Shown: in pieces, positions 16,284 through 26,400 of the stretch
Layout: each line of letters opens with the position of its first letter
How positions within the stretch are numbered: position 1 is the stretch's first letter
Assembly: GCA_964397625.1 (NCBI GenBank)
Contig: CAYNJT010000003.1
Location: 1-64,000 of the forward strand
DNA length: 64,000 nt
Direction: 5' to 3'
From: Leptolinea sp964397625
Lineage (GTDB): Bacteria; Chloroflexota; Anaerolineae; Anaerolineales; Anaerolineaceae
Notes under the pieces: model-generated
Told to the model about the DNA's origin: nothing
The model's input: only the letters and a program-made list of their open reading frames with translations
Database searches by the model: none
Made by a program: the position numbers and the translations under genes

Positions 16284-18350
16284 ATGGACTTGAATGAATC
16301 GCGGTCAGTATTGGTTGACCTGCCCCGGCAGGACACTGTCTTTCAATCCATCCAGAAGCGTGACGGCAGGGTGGATGATTTCGACATCGACAAGATCGTG
16401 ATGGCCATATTCAAGGCGGCCGAAGCCGTGGGCGGGCACGACATGGATACCGCCCGCCACCTGGCGCAGCTGGTGGTGGAATACCTGCGCGATGAAAAGA
16501 AGGTCGTCATCCCGGCAGTGGAAGAAGTGCAAGATGCCGTGGAGAAGATCCTCATTGAAAACGGACACGCCAAAACCGCCAAGGCTTACATCCTCTACCG
16601 CGACCGGCGCACCCGCATCCGCGAAGGCAAGTCAGAATTGATGGATGCCGTGGCGGAAACCTTGGTGGAGACCAACCGCGAAAACGCCAACGTGGGCAAT
16701 TCCCCTTCCGCGAAAATGCTGCAGATCGCCTCGGCCGCCAGCCGGCAGTACTACCTCTCCCGCCTGATCCCCGAGGATATCGCCCAGGCGCATAGCAGCG
16801 GCGACATCCATATCCACGACCTCGATTTTTATGCCAAAACTCTGACCTGCGTGCAGATCCCCCTGGGGCGTTTACTGCGCACCGGTTTTGACACCGGCCA
16901 TGGCTATATTCGTCCGCCCCGGCGGCCCGGTTCCGCGGCGGCGCAGGCGGCCATCATTCTGCAAAGCTCGCAGAATGACATGCACGGCGGCCAGTCCTTT
17001 GCCTTCTTTGATCGCGATATGGCCGAATTCATGGACGGCGCCAGTGAAGATGAGATCTACCAGGCCATGGAAGGGCTGGTCTACAACCTGAATTCCATGC
17101 ACAGCCGGGCTGGCGCGCAGGTTCCCTTTAGCTCCATAAACCTGGGCTGCGATACCTCGGATGCCGGACGGCGCGTGACCCGTAACCTGCTGCTGGCTTA
17201 CGAAAAAGGTCTGGGCAGGGGCGAGACACCCATCTTCCCCAATATCATCTTCCGCGTCAAAGACGGGGTGAATATGCGTCCCGGCGACCCGAACTATGAC
17301 CTGTTCCGGCTGGCCATCCGCACGTCAGCCACGCGCATGAACCCCACCTTCTCATTCATGGACGCTCCGCACAACCGCGCCTTCAATGGCGAGGTGGCTT
17401 ACATGGGATGCCGCACCCGGGTGATCGCAGACCGGCACGGCAATGCGGTCAGCGACGGCCGCGGTAACCTGTCCTTCACATCCATCAACCTGCCGCGCCT
17501 GGCACTGCGTGCCAACGGTGACGTGAACCGCTTCTACGCGCTGCTTGAAGAGACCCTCACCCTGGTCGCCCGGCAGCTTATCCACCGCTACCAGATTCAG
17601 GCGCGCTTGAAGGTCAAGGATATGCCCTTCCTGATGGGGCAGAGTTTATACGTCGAATCGGATCACCTGCAGCCCAACGATGAGATCGCGCAGGCCATCC
17701 GCCATGGCACGCTGTCCATCGGCTTCATCGGTCTGGCGGAAACACTGACCGTGTTGACCGGCTTCACCCATGCCGCGACGGAGTCATCCCGCCTGCTTGG
17801 GTTGGATATTGTGAGGTTCATGCGCCGCATGTGTGATTTCTTCGCCGATCAGTATGACCTCAATTTCACCCTGCTGGCCACCCCGGCCGAAGGTCTTTCA
17901 GGCCGTTTCCTGAAACTGGATAAAAGAGCCTTCGGAGAAATCCCCGGTGTGACCGACAAAGAGTATTACACCAACAGTTTTCATGTGCCGGTGAGTAATG
18001 CCATCACGGCTTTTGAAAAATTATCCATTGAGGCTCCTTACCACGAAATGACCAATGCCGGTCATATCAGTTACGTGGAATTAGACGCGCCTCCGATCCA
18101 CAACCTGGAAGCCTTCGAGACTGTGGTGCGCGCCATGTCCGACCTGGGGATCGGTTACGGGGGTGTCAACTTCCCGATTGACGAATGCCGTATCTGCGGA
18201 TTCAGCGGGTTGATTGACGAAGCCTGTCCGTCCTGCGGTTCGCAAGATATCCGCCGCATCCGGCGCATCACCGGCTACCTCTCGACGGTCGACCGCTTTA
18301 ACGCGGCCAAACAGGCCGAGCTGCGCGACCGCCGGCCGCACATCCACTAG
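16284..18350 (+). CDS. nrdD: Anaerobic (class III) ribonucleoside-triphosphate reductase
   Basis: 688 residues. An N-terminal ATP-cone (IQKRDGRVDDFDIDKIVMAIFKAAE) provides allosteric control. The catalytic barrel follows, then a C-terminal four-Cys zinc site (CRICGF ... CPSCGS) and the glycyl-radical loop RRITGYLSTV, with Gly664 the expected radical. It reduces ribonucleotides to deoxyribonucleotides for DNA synthesis without oxygen, using a radical made by NrdG. The AAGGAAGAGGGAATAGC leader gives the ATG at 16284. Upstream lie NrdR boxes and, farther, a B12 riboswitch. nrdG follows by six bases. Confidence 0.95.
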   Translation: MDLNESRSVLVDLPRQDTVFQSIQKRDGRVDDFDIDKIVMAIFKAAEAVGGHDMDTARHLAQLVVEYLRDEKKVVIPAVEEVQDAVEKILIENGHAKTAKAYILYRDRRTRIREGKSELMDAVAETLVETNRENANVGNSPSAKMLQIASAASRQYYLSRLIPEDIAQAHSSGDIHIHDLDFYAKTLTCVQIPLGRLLRTGFDTGHGYIRPPRRPGSAAAQAAIILQSSQNDMHGGQSFAFFDRDMAEFMDGASEDEIYQAMEGLVYNLNSMHSRAGAQVPFSSINLGCDTSDAGRRVTRNLLLAYEKGLGRGETPIFPNIIFRVKDGVNMRPGDPNYDLFRLAIRTSATRMNPTFSFMDAPHNRAFNGEVAYMGCRTRVIADRHGNAVSDGRGNLSFTSINLPRLALRANGDVNRFYALLEETLTLVARQLIHRYQIQARLKVKDMPFLMGQSLYVESDHLQPNDEIAQAIRHGTLSIGFIGLAETLTVLTGFTHAATESSRLLGLDIVRFMRRMCDFFADQYDLNFTLLATPAEGLSGRFLKLDKRAFGEIPGVTDKEYYTNSFHVPVSNAITAFEKLSIEAPYHEMTNAGHISYVELDAPPIHNLEAFETVVRAMSDLGIGYGGVNFPIDECRICGFSGLIDEACPSCGSQDIRRIRRITGYLSTVDRFNAAKQAELRDRRPHIH

Positions 18351-18356
18351 GATAAA

Positions 18357-18863
18357 ATGATCGTTCGACTGGCCGGGATCACCCAGGAAAGCGTCACGGA
18401 TGGGCCGGGAATGCGCGTCACCGTGTTCTTTCAGGGGTGCGAGCATCACTGTCCCGGCTGCCACAATCCGCAGACCTGGGACAGGCATGGCGGCACAGCT
18501 TATGAGCTTGCCGACGTAATCGGCCTGATCAAGGATTCCCCGCTGATCCGCGGCATTACTTTAAGCGGCGGTGAGCCCTTCCTGCAGCCCGAAGCCGCCG
18601 CGGCGCTGGCGCGCCTGTTCCACGCGCGGGGCAAGGATGTGTGGGCGTACACTGGCTTCCTGTGGGATGACCTGTTGACAAAGGATGATCCGGCCATTCA
18701 GACGCTGCTTCGCGAGTGTGACGTGCTGGTGGATGGACCTTTCAGACAGGCGGAACGCATACCGGGGTTGTATTTCAGGGGGTCAGCCAACCAGCGTATG
18801 ATTGATGTGCAGAAAAGTCTCATGCTGGGAAGGTTCGTGGAATTGCGGCTCGACACTGCCTGA
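18357..18863 (+). CDS. nrdG: Anaerobic ribonucleotide reductase activating protein
   Basis: 168-residue radical-SAM enzyme. The cluster motif CEHHCPGC (CX3CX2C) is at about residues 25-32, followed by TWDRHGGT, and the SAM-binding GGEP segment by LSGGEPFLQP. It uses a 4Fe-4S cluster and S-adenosylmethionine to generate the glycyl radical on NrdD. Its length is typical. It is co-transcribed with nrdD and under the same controls. Confidence 0.95.
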   Translation: MIVRLAGITQESVTDGPGMRVTVFFQGCEHHCPGCHNPQTWDRHGGTAYELADVIGLIKDSPLIRGITLSGGEPFLQPEAAAALARLFHARGKDVWAYTGFLWDDLLTKDDPAIQTLLRECDVLVDGPFRQAERIPGLYFRGSANQRMIDVQKSLMLGRFVELRLDTA

Positions 18864-18923
18864 AAAATTTTTGTTTAAATAAACCAAATAAATAATTTGA
18901 CCGGGTGGGATTACAAAAACCAC

Positions 18924-18951
18924 TTGATATTGTTTTCCCAGTTTGTACAAT
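18924..18951 (+). promoter_or_regulatory. Sigma-70-type promoter of the 19020 gene
   Basis: TTGATA (18924-18929), 16 bases, TACAAT (18946-18951). Start near 18958, about 60 bases before the ATG. Confidence 0.6.
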
Positions 18952-19019
18952 AATTTCATAACTTCGCGTACACAGCACTATGACCCAGGGACAACATTCC
19001 TGTGTGCTGCGAACGAACC

Positions 19020-21005
19020 ATGAAAATCATATCAGCCGGAGATTTTGCTGTAAGGCGTTTTATTCAATGCCTTCTCATCCTTGTGATTTTTCCATCACTG
19101 GTTTCTTTTTCTGCGCCTTCACCTGTTTTCCAGGATGACAACCAGGGGTATTGGGATCTTTTTGATACATCGACCGACTCCTCATGGGTTGGAGACAACT
19201 ACCGTGGACTTAAAGCCCATTATTCCCCATTCTTTGCTTCAGAGTACAGTATCGGTTCGACGTATGAAGAACGAAATATTCAATTCAAGAAGGATGTGGA
19301 ACCCGGCATCTTCATCACCGAAAAAGCAACATGCAGTTTGAGCGGATATGACCAGGATAAACACAGGCTGCTCAACCCTGGCGATTCCATACCGCTGACA
19401 CTGGGTGTTCAGGGATCCCTGATTGGGTCAGGGACAGTCAAAGAAGTGCACAAAGCGCAATTGCGTTTTCGCAACCTGGAAGATGATTCAACCAACCAGA
19501 ATATCCTGTATGTTGAATCCTTTCAGGATAAAACCACAACAAGCGATATGGAGGATGAGTCACCGATAACAAAAAGCGGCAAGTGGCAGGTGCCTGTGGG
19601 GAAAAAGGCCGGTGAAGTCCGCGCTCTTGAAATCAGTTGTTTTGTTGCCGGCGGGATTGTAAAAGTCCATAAATACTTCAAATACCGGTGGACAGTGCAG
19701 GAGACATCATCGGATGTGGATGAAAACGCGCCAGTCGTTCCCAAACAACCCGGTAAACCCACGGTTGAAACAAAATGTCCGCCTCCTTATGATGGCACTC
19801 CCCAGCAAAAGCTGCAGGAAATCTTGAGTCAGTATTACAAGAAGATCAAACCCGGTGTGTATTCTTCGGGCGCGAAGAACAATGCCATGAGTGTTCTGCC
19901 AGGGTACGGCCATCTAGAAGTATTCCGCTGTGGAGGGTATCAGGGGGAGATCATAAAATTCCTGGAAGAGATCAAGTTCAATTCAGATCCCTGCGTGGCC
20001 AGTCTGCTGGATGATTGGGAGTATGGCCCCATTCAGGCCTGGTTTGGAGGTCACCAGGCGGTGGTTCTTTATCCTACCGGCGGAGATTGGTTGAGCCAGG
20101 GATTGGTGCTTGATCCGTGGATGAACCAGAAACCCGAGGTATATACCATCAAGAAATGGGCTCAGATGTGGAGTCAATTCAAGAGTTATGGGGGAATTGG
20201 CCCCAGTACGGTATATGAACCGAACTTCCCTACCCACGGCGGAACCTACGCCAATCCCAAAAACACAAAACTCACCCAGGAACAACGAGATTACATAAGC
20301 AGCCTGCCAAAAGCGCAGCGAGATAAATATGACAAAATGGGCTCCACCGGTCAGCTTGCATTCCTTCGCCGGCACCGGGAGAACATTCAGAAAGGCAATA
20401 AATTCGTAACTCATTCCCCGCTTACAGCCTATGTGACGGATGCGGATGGCCAGAAAACCGGACTGGTGGATGGTAATCTTGTTCGGGAGGTTAAAGAAGT
20501 ATATTTCTCGGCTTTTCCGCTGGCAGATGGAACCATTGTGACCCAACTGGAATACCCGCCAGACCTGGGTTTCTCACTGGTGACCGAGGGGACGGGTGAA
20601 GGCACCGCCCATGTTTTCTCATCCTTCATGTCAGCCAATGATGAATTTGCCGATCCGCAGTCTTTTGTCTACACATTCAAGGCCGAAAATGGCGGGCAAT
20701 ACAGGCTTGGCCCAGACCCCGGTTCCGACCTTACCGCCAATAATGGAGCATTGAAAGCGAAACCTCTGGACGCTGCCGCGGAGGACATGATCAAATCCCT
20801 GCCGGATATTCCGATCCCACCGGTGTATATGAATGCCCCGTCTGTGGAAAACACCCCGCAAACAATTTCTGAGGTGGAGGAAGATGATAGCCTGTTCTTG
20901 GGCATGGGCGCCGGTCTGGTCTGTCTGTGCGCCGGGGTGATCGGAATAGCCGGTGTTGTTGTATTGGTCTTAATTCTCAGAAAGAAAAGAAGACAGACAA
21001 CTTAA
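19020..21005 (+). CDS. Membrane-anchored surface protein with possible papain-like centre
   Basis: About 661 residues, not a family I recognise. The N-terminus has a signal-peptide-like helix (FIQCLLILVIFPSLVSFSA) and the C-terminus one membrane helix (VCLCAGVIGIAGVVVLVLIL) followed by a basic tail (RKKRRQTT). The bulk is therefore outside, anchored at its C-terminus. In the middle, Cys304 (VFRCGGYQGEI), His345 (GGHQAVVLYP) and Asp365 (LVLDPW) occur with the order and His-Asp spacing of papain-like/C39/transglutaminase folds. A Pro-rich hinge (VVPKQPGKPTVETKCPPP) precedes this region. The ATG at 19020 is preferred to GTG 19002; neither has a good ribosome site. The peptidase idea is inference only. 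Confidence 0.7.
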   Translation: MKIISAGDFAVRRFIQCLLILVIFPSLVSFSAPSPVFQDDNQGYWDLFDTSTDSSWVGDNYRGLKAHYSPFFASEYSIGSTYEERNIQFKKDVEPGIFITEKATCSLSGYDQDKHRLLNPGDSIPLTLGVQGSLIGSGTVKEVHKAQLRFRNLEDDSTNQNILYVESFQDKTTTSDMEDESPITKSGKWQVPVGKKAGEVRALEISCFVAGGIVKVHKYFKYRWTVQETSSDVDENAPVVPKQPGKPTVETKCPPPYDGTPQQKLQEILSQYYKKIKPGVYSSGAKNNAMSVLPGYGHLEVFRCGGYQGEIIKFLEEIKFNSDPCVASLLDDWEYGPIQAWFGGHQAVVLYPTGGDWLSQGLVLDPWMNQKPEVYTIKKWAQMWSQFKSYGGIGPSTVYEPNFPTHGGTYANPKNTKLTQEQRDYISSLPKAQRDKYDKMGSTGQLAFLRRHRENIQKGNKFVTHSPLTAYVTDADGQKTGLVDGNLVREVKEVYFSAFPLADGTIVTQLEYPPDLGFSLVTEGTGEGTAHVFSSFMSANDEFADPQSFVYTFKAENGGQYRLGPDPGSDLTANNGALKAKPLDAAAEDMIKSLPDIPIPPVYMNAPSVENTPQTISEVEEDDSLFLGMGAGLVCLCAGVIGIAGVVVLVLILRKKRRQTT

Positions 21006-21071
21006 TGAGAGAATAATGCCGGCATAAGCTTTTTCTCTTGTAGACTTTCAAAAGCTGGAAATACATATGAT

Positions 21072-21740
21072 CTACAGATATTGCAGGTAGTTATCCGTCG
21101 CCTTGCTCAAATCGCTGTAATACCCCCGGTAGGCAGGCGGCAACAGGAGGGCGATCTGGTACATGATCTCAGTGATCATGATCTCTCGTTCCTCACGGGT
21201 GGGCAGAGGGCTGTTATATTTCAAATGAAAAGGCCTGCCCACGCGGATGGTGAAGGGTGTGCGGGAGAATGAGCGGATGTTCTTCCAGAAAAGCTCTCCC
21301 CCAAAATAAGCCACGGGGTAGATGGGCGCGCCGGATTTAATGGCCAGCGGCACCACACCTGGCTGTCCTCTCTGCAAAATGCCATTTCCGCTGCGCGTGC
21401 CTTCGGGGGCGATGGCCAGCATCTGGCCTTCTTTCAATACCCGCAAAGATTCACGCAGGGCGGTCATATCCGCTTCACCCCGCCGGATGGGAATGGACTT
21501 CCAGGTGCTGAATAGCATACCGAACAGAGGGTTGTTCCAGGTTTCCACCTTGGCCAGAGCCACAATCGGCCTGGGCTGCAGGTGGGAGATCAAAATGGGA
21601 GCGTCCAAAAAATTGACGTGATTACCTACCAGGATCAACGGGCCGTGTGATGGGATGCGCGCCAGTTCCGCATCGTCCACCTGGCAGATGGTGCGCGTGA
21701 TCCCGCGCAGTGTTCCGTTGACGATCCCAGCGACGGTCAT
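21072..21740 (-). CDS. plsC: 1-acyl-sn-glycerol-3-phosphate acyltransferase family protein
   Basis: 222 residues of the PlsC/LPLAT family. The catalytic HX4D motif is NHVNFLD, followed by the substrate motif EGTRSGNG and the later VPLAIKSGAPIYPVAY block. The enzyme adds a second acyl chain to lysophosphatidic acid at the membrane face, making phosphatidic acid. It starts one base after the stop of the upstream diacylglycerol-kinase-family gene, so the two are co-transcribed and may recycle diacylglycerol into phospholipid synthesis. Several PlsC paralogues usually exist, so the exact acceptor is uncertain. Confidence 0.88.
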   Translation of the reverse strand: MTVAGIVNGTLRGITRTICQVDDAELARIPSHGPLILVGNHVNFLDAPILISHLQPRPIVALAKVETWNNPLFGMLFSTWKSIPIRRGEADMTALRESLRVLKEGQMLAIAPEGTRSGNGILQRGQPGVVPLAIKSGAPIYPVAYFGGELFWKNIRSFSRTPFTIRVGRPFHLKYNSPLPTREEREIMITEIMYQIALLLPPAYRGYYSDLSKATDNYLQYL

Positions 21741-21741
21741 A

Positions 21742-22668
21742 TCAGTTTCTCAACCCCGGTTGGTAGACCATTTCCAGTTTCGCGGGATGCAGTTCGATGC
21801 GAATGGACTTGCCCTTTTCGCAAACCGTCTCCCCGTCAGCGTGCGCCGGGATGCTGCCATCCAGCGCGTGGATTTCCAGCGAGTTGGTGCGCAGGAATTT
21901 TACTGCCGTGTCGCCCTTCTGGCTGCCTTTGGTGAACTTGCTGACCAGCGGCAGCAACCGGCGGCGAGTGACCTGATCAACGACGCATAGGTCAAAATTG
22001 CCGTCTGAAGGGTCGCTCTCCGGCGCCATGTAGAAGCCGCCGCCCATGCGGATGCCGTTCATGATGGATACCATCAGATAATGGCCGGAATGGTCGCCAT
22101 CGGCGGTGACCAGCTTCAAATGCGGCGCGTTGAAGTACAAAAGGGTTGTCTTGACCGCGGCCACGATGTAGGAGGCGAAACCGGTCAACAGTTTCATTTT
22201 CAAGGATTCAAAACCAACAACCGCGTCAAACCCCACCCCGACGCCGTTGCCAAAATATCGTCCTGAAGGGAAATTTTCGCCGTATACCCGGCCAACATCC
22301 ACCTTGCGGCGTTGATCCGTGGTGATACACTGACAGGCTTCCGCGATGCTTGCTGGAATACCCATACTGTAGGCCAGGTCATTGCCGCGCCCCACCGGAA
22401 TGACAGCCATGGCAGGCTGTGATCCGTTCTGGTGGTCGGCTTCCAGGATACCGTTAAGCACTTCATTGGCTGTGCCATCGCCGCCGGCAGCGATGATAAC
22501 GTCATACCCACGTGCGGAGCGCGCCAGCTCAAGAGCGTGACCGGGGTATTCTGTCCGCTTCAGTTCATACTCAATGCCGGCTGATTTAAAATGCTCCTCA
22601 ATTTCAGGAATGGAGCGTTCACCATGGCCTCGCCCGGAAACGGGATTAACGATCAGGTAATATCTCAA
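21742..22668 (-). CDS. Diacylglycerol/lipid kinase family protein
   Basis: Lipid kinase of the DagK/YegS type, about 308 residues. It has the N-terminal phosphate loop NPVSGRG and the nucleotide motif GGDGTANEVLNGI, followed by AVIPVGRGNDLAYSMG. It should phosphorylate diacylglycerol or a related lipid. The frame is open up to 22737. The TTG at 22668 is preceded by GGAGAATACC and places the start right before RYYLIVNPVSG; TTG 22680 is also possible. The ATP-binding residues are intact. It forms an operon with plsC. Confidence 0.87.
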   Translation of the reverse strand: MRYYLIVNPVSGRGHGERSIPEIEEHFKSAGIEYELKRTEYPGHALELARSARGYDVIIAAGGDGTANEVLNGILEADHQNGSQPAMAVIPVGRGNDLAYSMGIPASIAEACQCITTDQRRKVDVGRVYGENFPSGRYFGNGVGVGFDAVVGFESLKMKLLTGFASYIVAAVKTTLLYFNAPHLKLVTADGDHSGHYLMVSIMNGIRMGGGFYMAPESDPSDGNFDLCVVDQVTRRRLLPLVSKFTKGSQKGDTAVKFLRTNSLEIHALDGSIPAHADGETVCEKGKSIRIELHPAKLEMVYQPGLRN

Positions 22669-22898
22669 GGTATTCTCCAATGGGAAACCGGGATAAATGC
22701 GGTTGCGGTTTTTGAAAAAATGAACGGGGAAGAGCATATTATACGGGATTATTCAACGCTTTCCCTGAATTTGTAAATTTTCTCATAAAACACCCGCTGG
22801 TTTAATGCCTGTGAAGCGATCTAATAAATACAACCCGTCAGGAAGAGATGGTTGCGCGAGGATTGGCATACAATCGGCAAATTTGGATAAATTCCCTC

Positions 22899-22927
22899 TT
22901 GAAATTGGGAATTCTTTTTTGTATACT
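22899..22927 (+). promoter_or_regulatory. Promoter of the gltBD transcript
   Basis: TTGAAA (22899-22904), 17 bases, TATACT (22922-22927). The start would be near 22934, giving an unusually long leader of about 560 bases before gltB. Confidence 0.6.
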
Positions 22928-23495
22928 TTTGCCTAAATAGTTACCCAACACATTGTTCCCGCCCGTTTGGGTAAAAATCCCGTCGATAACACATCAAAAA
23001 AACAGACAGGGTAGTAAAGGTTGGTTTCCCATGTTCATCAAACCAATCAATTTAGGTGTATCTATTGCCAGAGGATTACATCTGGCAGCGAAGCTGGCGT
23101 TACCGGTATTCCATGGGTGTACCCATTTGGGTGAAAAAATGACCCGTTTGGGTAATACCCGGCGCATAGAGCGTGGATATAATCCATTCACTGGTTTTCC
23201 CACCAGGCGGTTTCATCCTAAGTTTTTTCAGGCAGAAACCAATATGTACCGAAATCCTTTCGATATCTTCCGGAATATTCGCAACCTTCCTGTGGTTTTT
23301 CGTGGCGGTGGGTTCGCCGGCCGTGCCGGGTGTGAAGATCATCGGCTGCGGTTCTCCGGTTCTTCCAACTGACGTAGAAATAACCGAGCCCTGTAATTTC
23401 ATACTACCCTCTCACGGGTGGTAGTTCTGTATATTCATACCTTCTTCCTTCAACAATCCATCTTCATCCCCGTTCGTTTATCAGGAAAAACCGCC
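22928..23495 (+). other. Long gltB leader with repeated TTTGGGT dyads
   Basis: No gene is convincing here; a frame open 22953-23372 gives a product without recognisable motifs. Three copies of a motif RCCCRTTTGGGTRA occur at 22961-22974, 23121-23134 and 23142-23155, the last two 21 bp apart. An inverted TTACCCA sits at 22941-22947. The dyads could be operator sites for a nitrogen regulator or RNA hairpins. A further hairpin, ACTACC with GGTAGT, lies at 23403-23424. Confidence 0.55.
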
Positions 23496-26400
23496 ATGAA
23501 TGAAAAAAACTTCTCCTTACCCCGTATCCAACCACCCGAACAGGGATTGTATGATCCTGCGTTTGAACATGATTCATGTGGTACCGGTTTTGTGGTCAAT
23601 ATCAAGGGTAAACCCTCGCATGAGATTATTGCCAACGCGCTAACCATTCTGGACAACCTGTACCACCGTGGTGCCAGCGGTTCCGAGTCGAACACTGGCG
23701 ACGGTGCTGGCGTGTTGATTCAGATTCCGCACGCCTTCCTCAAGCGTGAGTGCAAGGCGGCCGGATTTGACCTTCCCGGTCCGCGCTATTACGGTGTGGG
23801 GATGATCTTTCTCCCGGCGGATGACGCTCAGCGCCTGGCAATGGAGCAGCAATTTGAGCGAATCGCGGAGGCGGAAGGTCAGCGTGTGTTGGGCTGGCGA
23901 ACCGTTCCGACGGATGGCAGCATGCTGGGGGCGACGGCCGCCGCCGCCCAACCCGTGGTGCGCCAGGTGTTCCTGGAACGCAGCAAATACATAAAAGACC
24001 GCATGACCTTTGAACGCAAGCTGTACGTCATCCGCAAACAGGCGGAGAAAACCCTGCGCTATGGTGGACTGCCGGGCAGCAAACAGTTCTACATTTGCAG
24101 CCTGTCATACAAGACACTGGTATACAAGGGGATGCTCACCTCAAAACAGGTGCGCTTTTTCTACCCCGAACTGTCTGACCCTCACATGGAAACGGCGCTT
24201 GCCATGGTGCATTCGCGTTTCAGCACCAACACCTTCCCATCCTGGGATCGCGCGCATCCCTGCCGCTACCTGGCTCACAATGGAGAGATCAATACCCTGC
24301 ATGGCAATGTCAATCTGGTTAATGCCGAGCAGTACAGTTTCCAGAGTCCCTTGTTCGGCAGCGACATGCCCAAAATCCTGCCGGTAATCAACTCGGACGG
24401 TTCAGATTCAGCCATCTTCGACAACGTGCTGGAACTGCTGGTACTCACCGGCCGCTCGTTGCCGCATTCCATTATGATGATGATCCCTGAACCCTGGTCG
24501 CATCACGATACCATGAGCGAAGAGAAGAAGGCTTTTTATGAATACCACAGTTCTCTCATGGAACCATGGGACGGCCCGGCATCCATGGTCTTTACCGATG
24601 GTGTGGGAATCGGCGCCACTTTGGATCGCAACGGCTTACGGCCGTCTCGCTATTATGTGACAGATAACGACATGGTGATCCTGGCCTCCGAGGTCGGTGT
24701 GTTGGACCTGCCGCCCGAATCGATCATCAAGAAAGGCCGGTTGGAACCGGGGCGCATGCTGTGGATTGACACAGAAGACGGCCGTATCATCAGCGATGAT
24801 GAGATCAAGCATGAAGTGGCAACCATGCGCCCGTACCGACGCTGGTTGAAAGATTACATGGTCGACCTGGAAGATCTGCCTGATCCACAGACCCCGCCCA
24901 TCAGCGGGATTGGCCAGGATCTGGAGGATAAAGACCGCGACAGGAAGCTGCTTCAATACCAGCATGCCTTCGGGTACACCTATGAAGATCTGCGCGTAAT
25001 ACTGGCACCCATGGCGCGCAATGCCATGGAGCCCATCGGTTCAATGGGCAATGACGCCCCGCTGGCGGTGCTTTCGGATAAACCCCAGCTTTTGTACAAC
25101 TACTTCAAGCAGCTCTTTGCCCAGGTGACCAATCCACCCATCGATGCCATCCGCGAAGAGATCGTAACCTCCACTGAGGTCATGCTGGGTTCCGAGCAGA
25201 ATCTGCTGGAACCGCGGCCGGAAAACTGCCGCATGATCAAATTGAAATCCCCGATCATCGACAACGAAGAGCTGGAAAAGATCCGCCAGCTCAATCGGCT
25301 TTACTTCCGCACAGTCACCCTGCCCATCCTGTTCGATCCGGCCAATGACGGCGCCGGCCTGGAGCAGGCGCTGGAAGCGCTCTATACCCGGGTGGATGAG
25401 ATCATTGCCAACGATGAAGCCAATATTGTCATCCTGTCAGACCGGGGAATCGACAAAGACCACGCGCCCATCCCCGCGCTGCTGGCGGTTTCCGGGCTGC
25501 ATCACCACCTGCTGCGCCATGGTACGCGCACGAAGATCGGTCTGGTGGTTGAATCTGGCGAACCGCGCGAGGTGCATCACTTTGCCATGCTGATCAGCTA
25601 TGGCACGCTCGCTATTAACCCGTATCTGGCGTATGCCAGTATCGAAGGGATGATCAACCAGGGGCTGCTGACAGGTGTGGATTATCACACCGCCGCGCAC
25701 AATTACACCAAAGCCATCGTCAAAGGTGTGGTTAAGGTGATCTCCAAGATGGGTATTTCCACCATCGCCAGCTATTTTGGGTCGCAGATATTTGAAGCAG
25801 TCGGTTTGAGCAAGGAGTTTGTTGATCGCTATTTCACCGCCACCCCGTCGCGAATTGGAGGTGTGGGTATTGATGTAATCTCAAAGGAAGCCGGTATGCG
25901 TCACGCGCATGCCTTTCCTGAAAGACCAGTCAATGGCCGCACTTTGGATGTGGGCGGCAACTACCAGTGGCGGGCTGAAGGCGAACATCATTTGTTCAAC
26001 CCGGAAACCATCTATAAGTTGCAGCAGGCTGTTCGCACCAATGATTATGCGGCCTACCAGGCATATGCCGCCATGATCAACAATCAGACCTACGGGTTGG
26101 ATACGCTGCGCGACCTGCTGGATTTCAAATTCTCCAGGTACCCGATTCCTCTGCAGGAAGTGGAATCGGTTGAATCCATCGTCAAACGCTTTAAAACCGG
26201 CGCCATGTCCTACGGTTCCATCAGCCAGGAAGCCCATGAAGCGCTGGCCATCGCCATGAACCGCATCGGCGGCAAGAGCAATACCGGCGAGGGCGGCGAA
26301 GATCCGGCGCGCTACCAGGAAGATGCTTCCGGCGATTCCCGCAACAGCGCCATCAAACAGGTGGCGTCAGCGAGGTTCGGCGTGACCAGTAACTACCTGA

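Noticed and set aside
22953..23372. 139-codon open frame in the gltB leader
   Set aside because: Product has no family features and covers the repeated TTTGGGT motifs; the opposite strand is also open there, which suggests chance.
23418..23495. Longer N-terminus for gltB
   Set aside because: The extension is unlike GltB propeptides; ATG 23496 has a ribosome site and places the catalytic Cys at residue 28.
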